Shown here: piece by piece, positions 36,689-46,404 of the stretch
Numbering within the stretch: the stretch's first letter is position 1
Layout: each line of letters starts with the position of its first letter
From: Sycobia sp. Sy_11
Taxonomy: Eukaryota > Arthropoda > Insecta > Hymenoptera > Epichrysomallidae
Reading direction: 5' to 3'
Length of the DNA: 64,000 bases
Assembly (NCBI GenBank): GCA_018907035.1
Contig: JACCIC010000189.1
Span: forward strand, 411,001 to 475,000
Position numbers and translations under genes: made by a program
Notes under the pieces: model-generated
The model's input: only the letters and a program-made list of their open reading frames with translations
Databases searched by the model: none
Told to the model about the DNA's origin: nothing

Positions 36689-38905
36689 AACATAAACTTT
36701 TTATTTCGCGCCTCCCCTATCACCGCCCCCGCCATCGTCCGCTAAACGAGAGCCGAGGTCATAGAAGCGAAGGAGGGAGAGAGAGAGAGAGATATATATA
36801 TAGACTCTCGATTGGATTGCCTCCGAGCGCTTGTACCGAGGGCGGAACGTTCCGGGCGCGGAGAGGGGGCTGAATAATTTCTTTTCATTCTCGCGAAGTT
36901 GACCCGTCGAGATTGCGCCCGGACGATTTGCGCCGGCCGCGACGCCATCCCGTAGAAATTCGAGGGAAGAATAATGCCGGGTCAGGGTTCGTCGGTAAGT
37001 TATTCGAGATTGGGAAGCTGACGTTCCATCCTCTTTCTCCCTCGGTTCTGTCTCTGTTCGTCCTACTTCATTTGAAGCAATGTTTTTTAGCCGCTTCGGG
37101 AAATACAGCGGGGCATAATTTTCGCCCGGCCGTTCGCGAGACTTTTTCTTCGCGGCGCGTGAATTTCCAAGCGCGCTTTGGAAATTGATTGGAATGGATA
37201 CAGGGAGCGAGGACTTCGAAATATTCCAGCCTACAGCATCGTAGATTCGAGATTGAGCGCTGAAAGCTTATCGTTTCATGCTTTTCAAATGGACTTGCAT
37301 TGTTGTCCTATGCTGTGTGCTGTGGCAATTGCGTAATTATGTAACGTGTGCAGAATGAATCGAGAACCCTTGAAAAGGAGTACGAGTGCCACTGGTTAAT
37401 GATCGGATAAAACTACTTGTCGGTGATTAATAACGGCCATGCGAAGCGTTCATTGGCTATTGCGGTCTGGTTTCGACTTTGCCAGTCAGGTGGCTCACGT
37501 AGTTTCCTTGGCAAACGTATAAATAGAAAACGGATTTCAGACGAAGGAAAGATCGTCTCACGCTCACGACATAATACCAAAGTATATTAATTAGCTTGTT
37601 AAACGGCCATTTGTTTTGAATCGTGAAATGATTTCGTTTTTTTTTAAGTATTAAATCATTTGTATTTTATTAACGATGTTTCGACCGTTTCATATTATAT
37701 ATATGTTATATGTATGGTATATGAAAATTTTTATTAACATATGAAAATAATTGATTTTATTTAATTAATTTTTCTAATGTCATTTGAAATTTTCTTTTAT
37801 CTATATTTTCATTAAGTCCAATTTATTATATTATTTTTTCAGAAAATTTTCGCTGCGTTATAAGTATTTTAAAAGGCGTAATTTCAGGAAAAGTGATTTT
37901 GTTTTTTGTTTTCTGGACTGATTGTCAATAATAATAATAAACAATAATTAATCTGCATATTTAGATGTTTTCCTACCACGCTACTAAATTAATCATTTCT
38001 TATTTTTCACCAATTTTTTATTATTAATAATGAAAATCTATTTTATTAACTATAAGGGTTTGAACTCCATAGTAATTAATTACAAAGTTACCTTTTACGT
38101 CCCTACTGTATGCTCACTCGATAAAACTTTGACCATTAGTAATGAGTCCCGGTTAACGATATGCCATTTGTATACCTCTAATTCAGATTCAAGTTTACGC
38201 AAACGCAGATTAAATAGAGTAGTTGATATAACCAAATTTGGCCAGTGCGGATTTTAATTATGTAATTGTAAATACCTTTTAATAGATACGAATAGTTCGA
38301 TAAATATCCATACATTTGCTAAATAGTTCTCGATCTACGTCTCACTCTCACTTTTACACTGGTCGAGCAGCTGAAGGCGAGAGCCTCGGACTATCCACCA
38401 GATACTTACATTTGATTAATCATTTTAGTGAAATTATAATACACTGACAACGACTTGAGATGATTGAGCTGCGAGATCGGCTGACGAAGCTGACACAAGA
38501 CGAAGACGATGGTTATATTGAAAATTGTTTATCAATATAAAATTTCGGAAAATTCTTCCATGATACACCGTCCTGTTCCTTATTTTTACGATCGCACTTT
38601 TATGCCGGCGGGACGAATTTTCCCGAAAGATTCGGAATACGAACGACGCGAGTGGCGCGCGCGGGCCATAAAAATATTTCATCCTCGCTGCATAAATTGG
38701 AAAATTATCAGAAATCTGCCGATGGGGATGAGTGTCAAAGGGTCGAGGGAGGCGGGGAGGTCGGTGAAAACTTCTTTTATATACAGGGAAAGATTCAAAA
38801 ACTTGCCATACAAGCAATTTTTCGTCTCTTATTTATGTTATGAAGTCGGCGAGTAAACGGCCGTGCGAGACGATGGGGAAACTCGTTCGAGGAGTTACTT
38901 CGAAA

Positions 38906-38966
<61 letters not shown>
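38906..38966. repeat. (AAT)n microsatellite
   Basis: About 20 uninterrupted AAT units, the longest trinucleotide array in the window. Confidence 0.97.
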
Positions 38967-39096
38967 TCCAGAGAAAAAATATTTAAATTTCGCCAACTTT
39001 TGGTTGATTCAATAAAAAGTGCCGGCTGAAACGAAGCATTTGGTTTATAAATATAACGACTTGGAACTCGTCAAAAGGACCATATTGGCTCCAATG

Positions 39097-39099
<3 letters not shown>

Positions 39100-39146
<47 letters not shown>
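39100..39146. repeat. (AT)n microsatellite
   Basis: Pure AT run, first of five in 1.4 kb. Confidence 0.95.
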
Positions 39147-39148
<2 letters not shown>

Positions 39149-39730
39149 ATAGTATGGTTAGACAACTACGTTACGATATACTCATCTGCTTAATATAATT
39201 ATGAGTTGTTAGTCAATCTTAGACTGGTATTAAGTCTTGCTTTTCGATTATATAATCGGATTATGCCCTAATCTTTGTTTTTCTTATTCGCAAAAATACA
39301 AAAATACCAACAACAGCAAAAAAAATATATGTTAAGCCATAAGATATTAACCATAAGATATTAGCCATTTTTTATTTCCATCAGCTACTCGTTGCTAAAT
39401 CATAAAAGAAATTATTTCTATTTACACTAAATTATAACGATTTTCTACAGAGCCAACTATAACTGATATAATATTATATTAAAGTCGATAATATTGTATA
39501 CGCAAGGCGTTACTAAGTAAATCTTTATCAAAACTGGGTTTTTAGTCGCAAATATTCAATCGGTAAATGTTACTACATAGTAATTGCCCAGTTGTCCAAT
39601 TTTATTTGTAAACGCAGCGAAATTTATATTTTTTCCTGACGAACAATCGAGCTCGCAAATAAAAAGATCTTAAATTCTCGACCCACCGCGAGACGCATCG
39701 ATCATCTTTCTATCTCGGTGTAAATTAAAC

Positions 39731-39735
<5 letters not shown>

Positions 39736-39788
<53 letters not shown>
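39736..39788. repeat. (AT)n microsatellite
   Basis: Pure AT run of 53 bp. Confidence 0.95.
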
Positions 39789-39792
<4 letters not shown>

Positions 39793-40142
39793 ACAAACGC
39801 GCGAGACGTGCGGACGCGAGGCGCGGACGGCCCCGCAGTTAACCGCGGATCTCATCAAGAAACTGATGGCTCGCGCGCGCGCGCGCGCGTCCCAGAGGCA
39901 CTGCATTATGAGGCAGCCAAGGGTGGCGCGCTCCTTCCCGTCCCCGTTTCCTCGCGGCTGTACGGTGTCGTCGACCGCAACTAACGCGCGTAAGCACATC
40001 TCCGCCACCCACCCACCACAACGTCCCCGTCCCCGTCTCGCGGATGATCGGGCGCGGTGGGCATTAAGGGGAAAGATTGATGGGGGGCCTCGATCTACCC
40101 CGCACCAATGATTGCTCGATTGCTCGATCTCATCGACTTACA

Positions 40143-40144
<2 letters not shown>

Positions 40145-40196
<52 letters not shown>
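40145..40196. repeat. (AT)n microsatellite
   Basis: Pure AT run of about 52 bp. Confidence 0.95.
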
Positions 40197-40199
<3 letters not shown>

Positions 40200-40230
40200 C
40201 TTTTATGGAGAAGCGCGATTACTTTTCCGG

Positions 40231-40284
40231 TATATAAATATTATATCTATATATAGATATATATATATATATATATATACACAT
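40231..40284. repeat. Imperfect (AT)n with (AC) tail
   Basis: TATA-rich imperfect run ending in TACACATACA. Confidence 0.9.
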
Positions 40285-40450
40285 ACAGGGGGTCCACGTG
40301 GTCTATTAATATACCGCTGACACACGGGATGCTTTCGAATTTATTTCTTTTTGTTTGATTAATTTTAGATGGCCTGGGCTGCGAATCCGACGGAGCGCCC
40401 ACGTGAAAGATTTATGCCGGCGGGCTAATGGAAAGTAGATATTGCAAAAC

Positions 40451-40454
<4 letters not shown>

Positions 40455-40496
<42 letters not shown>
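40455..40496. repeat. (AT)n microsatellite
   Basis: Pure AT run followed by GTATGCATGT. Confidence 0.95.
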
Positions 40497-40501
<5 letters not shown>

Positions 40502-40872
40502 CATGTATATGTATTTGAAAGCCTAACGCGTGCAATTGCCGCCGAGGCAATTGCGTGAGCGTGAAAGAAACGAATTTTGTTAATGCGCCTGGCTTTGCCA
40601 GTTAGATCGAACGCCGAGCTATTACCGAGGCGGGGACGGGCCGTTCGTTCCCCGCCAAAACACCATTTCAGTGGGCGCGACGTCTCGGCTGCGACCTCGC
40701 GGCCAAGGCGAGATGCTGAGTGACGTGCGTGTGGCGCGAGCGAGCGATCGGGCGACGATTCAGTTTCGACCACGATTTTAGCTTCTTTATTTTACTCTAT
40801 TCCGATGTCGATATCGTTAGTTTCACTTAGTTTTATGTCGCCTGTCTAGTTTGCACTGAATTTAGAACATTT

Positions 40873-40909
40873 TGTGCGTGTGTGTGTGTGTGCGTGTGTG
40901 TGTGTGTAT
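40873..40909. repeat. (GT)n microsatellite
   Basis: GT run with two GC interruptions. Confidence 0.9.
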
Positions 40910-42231
40910 GCCTATTATTTTGAATTTTCGATTTTCTACAAGACTTTGGTCTTTCCGTCAACTGCCGTAAAAAGTCTTGACATTTGTAGAATATCTACGT
41001 TTTCGTCTGAAGTTGCACAAGTTAGTTAGACATCAATATAACGTATGTTCTCTGAAAAATCTCGAACGAGCGACCAAGTGGCAGTAAAAATCTGAAGTAA
41101 TTCTCTCGCTGCGTTGGGACGTATTATATCGATAATTGCATCTGGCTTTCTAATAGAGCGTTCGTTTAATTGATTTATAAGTAATCTCTGTGCCGACCTC
41201 TATTTTGTAGAATTTCATTTTAAGGTTAAAGTTCTTTTTCTTATTTCCTGAAGTTATAATGACCTTGCTTTGACTTTCTTTGTATCAGTGAGGCTGAATA
41301 AAGTTTCGCTATCTATATTAATTATGACAAATGAATTCTGTCAGGGAGCCATTCCGACGAATGAAATCGAGAGTCTTGGATCCCTTTGAAATAAAACTGT
41401 AATTTTGATTATTGCAAAGATTTTTTGTGAATTGAATACGTAAATTATGATTTATAAATTCAAGATTGTTATGGTTATTAAATTCGTGTTATTATTATTA
41501 TGGTTATTATTGTTATAAATTATTTACCAAGTAAATATCTAATATTTCGAAAGTGCCTCTTTTATTTCTTACGCAGTATGTTCGTCAATAATTCTAACAT
41601 TATACAAATTTAATGAAAGTTCTTGGATTCGTAATAGTGCGTTTTACGCTAAAAATGATTTTTAATTTTCTATTCAGTAATGATGGGAAACTCCTCAAGG
41701 ATTATAAGTAGAATATTTATGCATTAAAAACATATCCATAAAACTAAAGACGGAAAATGTTTTATTTATAGACTATTTATTGATGTTTCCAGTCTTTATG
41801 CCATAGACCTGTTTAAACAAACCATACTGCCGTACATTTGTTTTATAATCTCTCCTACTTTTCATACAAACTATTTGTTTCTGACAATCGTGTACTGTGC
41901 TTTGATATAAATGCAATAGTTTAAGATCTATTAAGAAGATTCGCGTATTTTTAATCTACCATCCTCGCTGCCATCGTTACCATAATCCAAGCCTACATTG
42001 CTATTCTTTTTTTCCCATTGTCCTTATTACACATATTTATCGTCCCACTGTTAAAGGCACCGGGCTAAAATAAAAGGCCTTTAATCTTGCCCCTCGCCCC
42101 ACATCCTCCATTAAGACGCCGTCATAATATCCCGTGTTAATATCGAAACGTACTTTTCAGCCAGACGCTCTCAAAATTAAAATGAAGAGAAAAAAAAAAG
42201 AAAAATAAGAGAAAGCGTGCCGCGTACTTAC

Positions 42232-42340
42232 GCTGAAAGGTATGAGAGAATTCTTCACCGATGGGATCATCCACTGCTGAAACAGGGACATCACGACTTG
42301 GCATCCCACGACGACCTCCAGGATCCGCTTGATTAAAAAC
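42232..42340 (-). CDS. DGAT1: DGAT1 coding exon 3 of 7 in this window
   Basis: This 109-nt exon begins with the single G that completes the arginine codon from the previous exon. It encodes FLIKRILEVVVGCQVVMSLF followed by QQWMIPSVKNSLIPFS, and ends on a codon boundary. The order RF-hydrophobic-RIL, then QQWM-P----NS--PF, is diagnostic of DGAT1 and aligns residue for residue with the animal enzyme between the [12 protein letters not shown] loop and the ERLLKLA segment. The acceptor is CTGTTCGCAG (AG at 42341-42342). Its pyrimidine tract runs into a CU microsatellite at about 42371-42412 of the plus strand (GA as printed). The donor is a perfect GTAAGT at 42226-42231. The intron that follows is the longest in the window, about 22 kb. 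Confidence 0.96.
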
Positions 42341-42370
42341 CTGCGAACAGAAGAGGGGGAGGCGTGAGCG

Positions 42371-42412
42371 GGAGAGTGAGAGAGAGAGAGACAGATAGGC
42401 GGAGAGAGAAAA
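42371..42412. repeat. GA-rich microsatellite at the exon 3 acceptor
   Basis: In transcript sense this is a CU-rich tract 30-70 nt upstream of the acceptor at 42341. It probably acts as an extended pyrimidine tract. Confidence 0.9.
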
Positions 42413-42670
42413 GGATAGCCACGGCAGAGCATAAATGGAGGAGAAAGAAAATACAGAGCAGTAAAAGAAACGATCCGTGAGCCGGTGGATGGGAGAGGGA
42501 GGGAGGGGGGTGAAGAAGACCACCGCCTCGCCGCGCCCCACGGTGGCGGGGGCGCGAAATCGCATTATCGTTTACCCTCGAGCTCGAAATTTATTCTCAC
42601 TCAACGCAAAACTTATTGCGGATAAAGATTCGCCCCTCGTTCCTCAAGAATCCTTGGGAAGAATTTATGT

Positions 42671-42678
42671 GTATATAT

Positions 42679-42727
<49 letters not shown>
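42671..42727. repeat. (CA)n(TA)n compound microsatellite
   Basis: CA run passing into more than 30 bp of TA. Confidence 0.95.
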
Positions 42728-42730
<3 letters not shown>

Positions 42731-42806
42731 GTATACTACATCCATACATATACACTGCAGAGAACTGGGCGGGTGTACAAGGAATACGGCGGATGGAGGG
42801 CAACGT

Positions 42807-42839
<33 letters not shown>

Positions 42840-42845
42840 AGAAGC
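42807..42845. repeat. (GAA)n microsatellite
   Basis: GAA units with two GAG variants. Confidence 0.95.
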
Positions 42846-43026
42846 GAAGACAGTAAGCAGGAAGCACGCAACGCCCGGGCACTCTCACGGTGTATCTCTC
42901 CGATGCACGGAGAGAAGGGTGCCGGAGGACAGGGGGCGAAGCGCGCCACCGAGGAAATAAGAAGGAAGCGGATCGCAGCCGCGTGTTTCATTGCGATAAA
43001 AAGCGAAATTTATCTTTAGCTCAGTT

Positions 43027-43029
<3 letters not shown>

Positions 43030-43074
<45 letters not shown>
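43030..43074. repeat. (AT)n microsatellite
   Basis: Pure AT run of 45 bp. Confidence 0.95.
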
Positions 43075-43078
<4 letters not shown>

Positions 43079-44963
43079 GTATAATAAGGCGAGCGCTCGA
43101 CAGAGAGGGCGAGTGGTGGAAGGAAGTAGCCCCCGCCCCTCGCCCCACGCCGCGAACATTATACATTGCAGCGGGCCGGGGCAATGGAATTCATCGACGT
43201 GGATGCTCGACGCGGCGACGCCCGCGCAATTTCACGTGGCGCTCGGGCCAGAGGGCGGGGGGGGGCGGAGGAGCGCGGGCACAAACGGGCTGGTCGGAGG
43301 ATCGAGAGGAGTCCCGGGAGGTTCCGGGAATACGTCAAGACGACCGTCGTCCACAGCGGCGGGGGAGGATGAGGAGGTGGGCCGGGGGCGGCAGAGCTTC
43401 CATTTCATACTAATTTTACGAGGGCTCGCGTCAGTCGCGTCCTCGTCGCCCTTCCACGTACCTGGGGCTGAAATTGAAAAGGGGATGGGCCCTCGAGCGC
43501 CGCCGATCGGGGGGGGGGGGCAGATCCCAGACCGGATCGGAGCGACGGCCGATCCATCGTATTTTAAAGCACGGGTAATACATATATTTATGTAACGGGG
43601 GGAGGGAGGGAGGGAGGGCAGTATGGCAGCGCTTCGAGTGATCGGCACGGTCCCTTTACCCCCCCCTTCTCCTACCGTTTCCCTTCGGGAGAATCGAGAG
43701 AGCGGCGACGACCGTATCTCCTTCGCGTGGATTTTCGTTATTTCTCCTCGTGGGTGGCAAAGCAGACGGGGGAAAGGGGGTGGGGGGTATAGAATTTTTC
43801 CAGAGAGTGATTTCTCGCTGGAAGCCAATGTACGACGTTCGAGGAAGCTATTTTTCTGTTTTTTCTTTCTTTCATTTTTGTTCTTTTTTTGTTCCTTTTT
43901 TTTCTTTTTTTAATAAAAAGACCGCACGGGGAGTTGAGCGCGCAGCGCTATCCGGGGATAGCACTGACCGGCTGAGTGGAAAGCCGTCTTGTACGCGCTG
44001 TTTACATTGCTCCGAGGTTATTCTAGGACTGCGATATGAAAGTATAGCTGTTTTCGAGAATTCTACTTGACGTTAAAATAGACCGGTGGACGTTCTTTCG
44101 TTATTCGTGAAAAAGTCGATTAAAAAAAAAAAATTAAAAAAAATAACGAAAATAGCCAAAAGTACTTAACGGAAAATTAATTCGCGATTCGCGTTGGTAA
44201 AGCGCTCGATGAACCGATTATAAGCAGGAAGTTTGATTTAGCTCGACGAACGCGCACAAACGAGAGGGAAACTTTTTCCGAACGTCCAGCTCCTCGTGTT
44301 TTCTTTGCTTGCTTTCTTTCTTACAATTTTTTTTTTTTTTATTATTACATGGCTGAATAATTTGGACGCGAAAGACGATTAATTCGTACCGAGAGGGGGG
44401 CACATAATGCATAAGAAAATTTTTAAAATTTTAATTTGACAAAATGAACTTTTGAGAGAACAATGGGGCTACTCAACGGTCCGTCGTAATAAATAAAATT
44501 TCGACATAAAGAAAACGAGGAACTTTATGAAACGGGAAGTGTTTTCATCGCGGGGCAAAGGGGCAGGGGGGAGGCTGGGGCATAAACAAACTCCAAAGTA
44601 GCTAAATAATTGGAATTCTTAATTAATTATGAATTTCGAAAGTACGGCCCTGCTCCGAAGTATTCAAACTAGAGAAACACGCTTTGCGCTTCTATAATTG
44701 ATATCCCCGCGTTGAGGCAGGGAATGGTGAAAGGGCGAGTGGGGAAATAGCATTTCCAAAACAACCCGACCGCCGGGGAAGGTCCCACTTTAACTCCTCC
44801 TCCTCTTTCTCCGCCGCCATTTCCCCTAGCCGTGGCTCCTCCATCCGTTAAACTTTCCATATAATTAAAAATGCTTTATTAAATGTTAGCGTGCCCAGGC
44901 CGAGGCCGAGACAGTGGGATAAGCAGAATAGAGAGGTGAAAGAAATGGGAGAATAAGCGGAAA

Positions 44964-44988
44964 AGAGAGAAAGAGAGAGAATGAGAGA

Positions 44989-45031
<43 letters not shown>

Positions 45032-45040
45032 TATAGAGGG
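44964..45040. repeat. GA-rich tract just after the exon 2 donor
   Basis: Imperfect GA sequence with a pure core at 44992-45021. In transcript sense it is CU-rich and begins about 30 nt downstream of the exon 2 donor. Confidence 0.9.
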
Positions 45041-45071
45041 AGATTGCGAGTGAAAAAAATGTTTATCCTAC

Positions 45072-45252
45072 CTCTTACGAATTCTTTGCGTTCTGGGAAA
45101 GTTTAATTCATAGCAGAGCGTCGGCGCCAGGATGTAGTAGTAGAGGTCGGACAGATTCAGGTTGTCCGGATATTGGACTAGAGCTTTGCCGCCGCCGTCT
45201 ATCTCGTGTCCCATTTCATCCGAGTCGCAACCGTTTTGCTTCACGTCCGTGG
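45072..45252 (-). CDS. DGAT1: DGAT1 coding exon 2 of 7 in this window
   Basis: The exon is 181 nt. It starts with two bases completing a serine codon (T+CC) and ends two bases into an arginine codon. The first third encodes an acidic, glycine-rich linker ([20 protein letters not shown]). After that comes the strongly conserved block [13 protein letters not shown], then [12 protein letters not shown], then RIRKR. This block is a hallmark of the DGAT1/SOAT acyltransferases and precedes the membrane-embedded catalytic part. The linker is longer than the matching stretch of vertebrate DGAT1 as I know it. The acceptor is TTCACAG (AG at 45253-45254). The donor GTAGGA at 45066-45071 departs from GTRAGT and is the weakest of the six. 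Pyrimidine-rich microsatellites lie on both sides in transcript sense: CU repeats after the donor, and CA plus CU repeats before the acceptor. Confidence 0.95.
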
Positions 45253-45275
45253 CTGTGAAAATAGAGAAGTGAGAG

Positions 45276-45280
<5 letters not shown>

Positions 45281-45314
<34 letters not shown>

Positions 45315-45380
45315 CAGAGGCAGAGATAGAGACAGAGATAGAGAGAGAGAGAGAGAGAGGGAGAGATAGAGAGAGACTGA
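45281..45380. repeat. (GT)n plus GA-rich tract just before the exon 2 acceptor
   Basis: GT run 45281-45314 and GA-rich 45316-45380. In transcript sense these are CU repeats then CA repeats, about 30-130 nt upstream of the exon 2 acceptor. Confidence 0.92.
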
Positions 45381-46362
45381 GGTAGAGAGGTGGATAGATC
45401 AGATTTTCTACGCACTCAGGCACGCGCGCACGGGGCTCATACGCAAACGCGCAGCTGCGGGTGAAATAGAAAGCGCCGACATTCCTAGCTGAAATATCAG
45501 ACGACTTTCAGAGCTACGGAGCTCGGTACCGCGGTAAAAGGGGCGACGGGAGGGGGCGTGAGTGATTTCGAAACAGCTACCCGCCATCGTCAATTTTTCT
45601 CATTATTATTTACGGCCCTCTTCGCGTTCTTCTATATATTATTAGCCGAACATATGTTTCGGGCCACGACGCCACACTGAGAATGGATTTTGCGATAATG
45701 AGGCAAAAGATAAATAAATAAACAAATAAAGGAAATAAATCATCTATTGCCGCGAAGAATTCAATATAGACTTTTTTCCGACGCGGCAACAATGCCTTAT
45801 TCACCTCGGAATTTATTATTTTTCTCCGCGAGCGAAAAGTCTCTCTCCTCTCTCTCCTTCTCTCTCTTTCTCTCTTGAGTGACGCAAATTCAGTAGAATT
45901 ATGTCGCCATGGTCAGACGCGCCGGCGTAACCATCGAGTCGTATGCTGTTTGCTCTTTCTATATCATGTACGTAAAACCTTTTGTCCACCCCGTTCGTTT
46001 CAAGCAAAAAAAAAGAACAGAAGGAAATCGAAAAAACGCCGAAAACCGCGATTTTTTTCTCCTAAAAAGCTGGCCGTAAACGCATGAAATCCGGCTTGAT
46101 GCTTTATTCAGCGCAAGCACCACCCCCCTCCCTCCCCAGATCTCACCCTCCAGTCCGTCTTTAATTATACACCGAACGAAAATAACGAAGAGCCATTAAA
46201 AGCAGTTAAAGAAATAATTCAGAGAGAGGGGAAAAGCGAGCGAGCGATTTAGCCGGGAGAAGAGGAGGAAGGGCTAAAAATATTTACTCGTACGACGCGA
46301 GTTGGGCGAGGAACAAAAAAACTCGCTTAATTAAATGGTTCCGTACTTTTTTCCGTGTCTCA

Positions 46363-46368
46363 GTCTCT

Positions 46369-46401
<33 letters not shown>
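46363..46401. repeat. (CT)n microsatellite
   Basis: CT run with a single TTC interruption. Confidence 0.95.

Positions 46402-46404
<3 letters not shown>

Larger units (their letters stand above)
20178..42231 (-). other. DGAT1 intron between window exons 3 and 4 (22 kb)
   Basis: This is the largest intron. It holds two inverted-repeat elements (near 22.8-23.2 and 29.3-29.5 kb), a facing (CA)n/(GT)n pair at 23.9-24.1 kb and GC-rich islands at about 23.6-24.2, 25.7-26.3, 32.5-33.7 and 36.1-37.0 kb. Five long (AT)n arrays are packed into 39.1-40.5 kb. The stretches 29.6-32.2, 34.2-34.6, 37.2-38.9 and 40.9-42.2 kb are mostly unique AT-rich sequence with nothing recognisable. One 336-nt ORF at 21093-21428 is described separately. 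Confidence 0.88.
42341..45071 (-). other. DGAT1 intron between window exons 2 and 3 (2.7 kb)
   Basis: The intron is dense in simple repeats: GA-rich at 42.4 kb, (CA)n(TA)n at 42.7 kb, (GAA)n at 42.8 kb, (AT)n at 43.0 kb and GA-rich at 45.0 kb. A GC-rich, CpG-dense island covers about 43.1-43.8 kb. No gene was recognised. Confidence 0.88.

Noticed and set aside
36095..36745. 216-codon plus-strand ORF
   Set aside because: It crosses a GC-rich island and ends in an (AT)n(GT)n array giving Tyr-Ile and Val-Cys repeats, with no domain and competing frames.
38434..38856. Overlapping ORFs of 115-127 codons on both strands
   Set aside because: They are mirror frames of the same unique sequence with no recognisable domain and no splice or start context favouring either.
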